Assembly: GCF_001440545.1 (NCBI RefSeq)
Contig: NZ_LKHP01000005.1
Location: 62,001 to 126,000 of the forward strand
Length of the DNA stretch: 64,000 nucleotides
From: Caloramator mitchellensis
GTDB taxonomy: Bacteria; Bacillota; Clostridia; Clostridiales; Caloramatoraceae
Reading direction: 5' to 3'
Within the stretch, counting starts at the first letter, position 1; each line of letters starts with the position of its first letter. Below are positions 61,034 through 64,000 of this stretch, piece by piece. The position numbers and the translations under genes were made by a program. Below the pieces are notes generated by a model that did not search any database, was not told where the DNA came from, and was given only the letters and a program-made list of their open reading frames with translations.

Positions 61034-61902
61034 ACACCTCTCCCCATTTTCTTAATTAAATTGGTAAATAATTCCTTGATTGAACTATTCTTGTTTTCCT
61101 GTTTCTGTCCTAATATCTCTGAAGCAATTTTATACATACATAAACTTGCCTCTGTTTTAGGATATGCTAATACATATGGTCTTTGTTCAACAATGGATTG
61201 CCCTACTTTAATATCCTCAAATAGGAATCCTCTATAATTCAATGATTTATTAAGAAAAATATTGACAGTCTTATTTAATTTTTCAAACGTATCCCTTGCT
61301 TCAAGTATAGTTTTAACTTTATTAATTACAATATTGATATTATTCTGTGAATTTTTATTAGCAATAATCTTAATTAAACTATATGCATCAGTCAATGAAG
61401 TAGGCTCTGGTGTGGTTATAACTATTAACTCATCAGCTACGCTTACAAAGTCAAGTATAAAGTTTGAAATACCTGCACCTGTGTCAACTATTAAAATATC
61501 TACATCACTTATCTTAGAAAATTCTTCAAGTAAAATTTCTCTTTGCTCTTCTTTAAGTTCGATTATGTCTTGAAGTCCTGAACCTCCTGGTATAATTTTT
61601 ATACCTTCCCTTGTTATCTCTATTATATCATTAATACTCATCTTATTAAATATAATATCATAAATGCTATATTTAGATTTTATTCCATACATTATATCAA
61701 CATTAGCCATACCTATATCTGCATCAAGAATTGCTACATTAGCCCCCCTAAGCCTTAAGGCTGCAGCTAGGTTTATTACAAAACTAGACTTGCCAACTCC
61801 ACCTTTTCCACTAGTTACGGTTATGACTCTAAAACTTTTGCTTTCTAATTTATTTTTAGTCTTGTTTTGAACCAAAGCTCTTAGCTTTTCTGCTTGATCC
61901 AT
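61030..61902 (-). CDS. flhG: Flagellum number regulator FlhG (MinD-like ATPase)
   Basis: 290 residues of the MinD/ParA family. The deviant Walker A TSGKGGVGKSSFVINLA lies near 30, DADIGMANVDIM near 60, VDTGAGIS near 142, and a C-terminal amphipathic membrane-targeting helix (KELFTNLIKKMGRGV) is plausible. An N-terminal QAEKLRALVQ-type motif resembles the DQAxxLR that activates FlhF GTPase. GGGGGAAG precedes the ATG, 1 nt after flhF. Confidence 0.94.
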   Translation of the reverse strand: MDQAEKLRALVQNKTKNKLESKSFRVITVTSGKGGVGKSSFVINLAAALRLRGANVAILDADIGMANVDIMYGIKSKYSIYDIIFNKMSINDIIEITREGIKIIPGGSGLQDIIELKEEQREILLEEFSKISDVDILIVDTGAGISNFILDFVSVADELIVITTPEPTSLTDAYSLIKIIANKNSQNNINIVINKVKTILEARDTFEKLNKTVNIFLNKSLNYRGFLFEDIKVGQSIVEQRPYVLAYPKTEASLCMYKIASEILGQKQENKNSSIKELFTNLIKKMGRGV

Positions 61903-61903
61903 A

Positions 61904-62971
61904 TCATTCTTCCCCCATCACTAATTTAAACAATTTGGATGGGTCGGCAAGTTCAATATCCTCTGGAACATTTTGACCAGTAGTAATATAGCTTATTGGT
62001 TTACCGCTAGTGTATGAAGACGTAATTATTCCTCCGTAAATTTCTGTCTCATCAAGTTTTGTAAAAATGAGGCTATTATATCCAAGTGCATTATAATTTT
62101 CTATTATCAACTTTAAATCTTTTTGTTTAGTTGTCATTGACAGAACTAAATAAACATTATCTGGTTGTATTTTCTCGATAAATTGTTTTGTTTCAGCAAT
62201 TTGCATAGCATTCTTGCTATTTCTGCCGGTTGTATCTATCAATAAAATATCGCATTTTTTCATATTTTCTAAAATCTTTGGTATATCCTTTATTGAAAAT
62301 ACAACTTCAAATGGAACTCCTAGTATTTCTGCATAGGACTTTAATTGTTCTATAGCTCCTATTCTATAAGTGTCAATAGTTATTAAACCAACTTTTTTAT
62401 TCTTATATAAGGTATAAATGCTTGCTAATTTTGCAATTGTTGTAGTTTTCCCAACCCCAGTAGGTCCGACAAACACATGTATTCTTTTATTATCTACGTC
62501 AGCTGTTTTAATAGTTTCCTTTAAGGTGTTGATAATTTCTACCTCAAGTTTTTTATTAGTAACCTTCTTATCGCTTAATTTATTCCTTGTTCTATTAATT
62601 ATTTCTTCTACTATTTCTTCTGGAACATCACTTTCAACTAATTTATCCTTTATTTTTAGCTTTGCAGTTTTTTTAGATGTTTTTGTTTCTGCCAAACTAC
62701 TATCTGTCTGCGTCTTAACAAGAGTTTCAACCATTTCCTTAAGCTCAGTAATCTCCTTTTCAAGTTCTTTTGAAGGTTGATTTTTATCTTGTTTTTTATT
62801 TTTATCGTCAGCAGCAGCCGTCACTTCTAATTTTTTAGGCTTAAAAAAACCTAAAAACCCTTTTTGCCTGATTTTTCTTTGACTCACTATAACGGCATCA
62901 TTGCCTAATTCATATCTGATTTTTGCAAGCGCTTCCTGCATACTGTCTACAATATATCTTTTTACTATCAT
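61904..62971 (-). CDS. flhF: Flagellar biosynthesis GTPase FlhF (SRP family)
   Basis: 355 residues. N-terminal B domain (MIVKRYIVDSMQEALAKIRYELGNDAVIVSQ), Lys-rich linker, then the SRP-type NG domain with P-loop FVGPTGVGKTTTIAKLA near 167, DTYRIGAIEQL near 202, DTTGRNSKN near 250 and TKLDETEIYGG near 311. It places the flagellar export apparatus at the membrane and is switched off by FlhG. Overlaps the flhA end by 4 nt (ATGA), the usual arrangement. Confidence 0.95.
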   Translation of the reverse strand: MIVKRYIVDSMQEALAKIRYELGNDAVIVSQRKIRQKGFLGFFKPKKLEVTAAADDKNKKQDKNQPSKELEKEITELKEMVETLVKTQTDSSLAETKTSKKTAKLKIKDKLVESDVPEEIVEEIINRTRNKLSDKKVTNKKLEVEIINTLKETIKTADVDNKRIHVFVGPTGVGKTTTIAKLASIYTLYKNKKVGLITIDTYRIGAIEQLKSYAEILGVPFEVVFSIKDIPKILENMKKCDILLIDTTGRNSKNAMQIAETKQFIEKIQPDNVYLVLSMTTKQKDLKLIIENYNALGYNSLIFTKLDETEIYGGIITSSYTSGKPISYITTGQNVPEDIELADPSKLFKLVMGEE

Positions 62972-64000
62972 ATGCTCACCATCCCAAGTGTCTCGATTTG
63001 TATATCAGCTGGTATTTCATTCATTGATAAAACTATTAAATTCGGGAATACCATTTCGGTTAATTTTCTAAAAGCTGGTCTAATTCTCGGTGATACCATG
63101 ACAATTGGTTGCCCATTATAAAAATCACTTATTTCGATATTGCTCTGGACTGCTTCGAAAATTTTCCTTGTTGTATCAGGGTCAAGAGCCGGGTATGAAC
63201 CTTGGAAGGATTTTTGAATATTATCAGCAATCATCTGTTCAAGCGAAGGATGCAATGTTATAAGTCTAATTGTGTTGCTATCATCAACAAGATTCTTACA
63301 GATAACCCTTCCTAGTGAAATTCTAACATATTCAGTTAATAGCTCAATATCCTTTGTATTTAGAGCATTATCTGCTAGACTCTCCATTATTGTAACCAAA
63401 TCCCTAATTGGAACCCTTTCCTTTAACAAATTTTGAAGAACTTTTTGAACTTCTCCAAGAGACAAAAGACTTGGTATCAATTCATCAACAACAGCGCTGT
63501 AGTTTTCTTTAACATTATCTATTATCATCTTTACTTCCTGTCTTCCTAAAAGTTCATGGGCGTGTTTCTTTATAATCTCCGTTAGATGTGTCACGAGAAC
63601 TGTTGTTGGGTCTACAACAGTAACTCCCATAATTTCAGCGTCATCCTTTTTGCTGTCTGGAATCCAAACTGCTGGAAGTCCAAATGTTGGTTCTACAGTC
63701 CTTATTCCATCTATTGGAATGCCTTCACCTAAAACGTCAATTGCAAGATAATGATTTACCAATATTTCTCCCTTTCCAACAACGGTTCCCTTTATCTTTA
63801 TTGTATATTCGTTTGTTGCAAGCTGCAGATTATCCCTTATTCTTATTGGCTGGACTATAATTCCCATTTCAAGCGCAAGTTGTCTTCTAACACCTGCAAT
63901 TCTGTCCAACAGGTCCCCCCCTGATGACACATCTGCAAGGGGTATTAGCCCATAACCAATTTCTATTTCAAGAGGCTCAACATTTAAATATTGCATAACA
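62968..64000 (-). CDS. flhA: Flagellar export gate protein FlhA (C-terminal half, runs off window)
   Basis: The frame is open through the right window edge, so only the cytoplasmic C-terminal part is present: PLEIEIGYGLIPLADVSSGGDLLDRIAGVRRQLALEMGI followed by subdomains D1-D4 (VRDNLQL-like IRDNLQLATNEYTIKI, WIPDSKKDDAEIMGVTVVDPTTVLVTHL). The membrane domain lies outside. FlhA forms a nonameric ring that hands export chaperones to the gate. Gene order flhA-flhF-flhG is canonical. The Met near 63996 is internal, not a start. Confidence 0.96.
   Translation of the reverse strand, partial: VMQYLNVEPLEIEIGYGLIPLADVSSGGDLLDRIAGVRRQLALEMGIIVQPIRIRDNLQLATNEYTIKIKGTVVGKGEILVNHYLAIDVLGEGIPIDGIRTVEPTFGLPAVWIPDSKKDDAEIMGVTVVDPTTVLVTHLTEIIKKHAHELLGRQEVKMIIDNVKENYSAVVDELIPSLLSLGEVQKVLQNLLKERVPIRDLVTIMESLADNALNTKDIELLTEYVRISLGRVICKNLVDDSNTIRLITLHPSLEQMIADNIQKSFQGSYPALDPDTTRKIFEAVQSNIEISDFYNGQPIVMVSPRIRPAFRKLTEMVFPNLIVLSMNEIPADIQIETLGMVSI

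Overview
The window looks like chromosome from a low-GC, endospore-forming, flagellated member of the Clostridia. The evidence is strongly AT-rich sequence, Gram-positive PolC, RNase Y, SpoVS, a CotS-like coat kinase, a SpoIIIE/FtsK translocase, SigD with FlhF/FlhG and a GAACN4GTTC-type LexA regulon. A Clostridiaceae/Caloramator-like source fits the gene order, but this is inference and no species is claimed. Almost everything is housekeeping. There is no prophage, transposase, CRISPR array or rRNA.

Layout. 1-5960 (+): end of ispG, a family-2 glycosyltransferase and polC. 6107-13465 (+): the translation/transcription operon rimP-nusA-rnpM(ylxR)-L7Ae-infB-rbfA-nrnA-truB-ribF. 13468-16063: rpsO with a structured leader, then pnp. 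16205-24699 (+): M16 peptidase, dut, ylmC/ymxH, aspartokinase, TepA-like ClpP fold, ftsK/spoIIIE, rimO, pgsA. 25100-32423 (+): SOS-controlled recA, then recX, an SbcD-like nuclease and a Rad50/SbcC-like ATPase split over three genes, then rny and spoVS (with a good sigma-H promoter). 32461-38431 (+): a candidate structured RNA, PadR regulator, aminotransferase, purB, proC, a 51-residue membrane protein and a Xer-type recombinase. 38515-40222: a Cys-rich protein and a yneA-like SOS division inhibitor (-) diverging from lexA (+), with three LexA boxes between them. 40379-49600 (-): YnbB-like PLP enzyme, hfq, miaA, mutL, mutS, miaB, prsW. 49757-50944 (+): an aminotransferase. 51035-53302 (-): an acetyltransferase and a beta-CASP nuclease. 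53407-53648 (+): tRNA-Glu, tRNA-Met, tRNA-Phe. 53662-57333 (-): CotS-like kinase, M20 amidohydrolase, LD-carboxypeptidase, TPR protein. 57396-64000 (-): late flagellar operon flhA-flhF-flhG-pilZ-sigD-swrB-like-flhP-flhO.

How parts work together. NusA, RnpM, IF2, RbfA, TruB, S15 and PNPase cover transcription, ribosome maturation and RNA turnover. RecA, RecX, LexA and the YneA-like protein form an SOS circuit whose operators and promoters can be read directly. MutS/MutL, the SbcCD-like trio and PolC cover replication and repair. The flagellar block couples FlhF/FlhG placement, c-di-GMP sensing and SigD.

The most unusual signal is a dispersed repeat of about 43-52 bp. Seven copies lie between 24.7 and 41.8 kb and none elsewhere in the window. 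Six start within about 30 nt of a gene or terminator end. Two supply the stop codon of the neighbouring gene, and one base differs strictly with orientation. Other items worth a second look are the split Rad50-like ATPase, a roughly 95-nt RNA-like fold after spoVS, an apparent AUU start in rny, a ribosome-binding site held in a 16-bp hairpin, a cre-like palindrome and a small frameshifted flagellar-operon gene.
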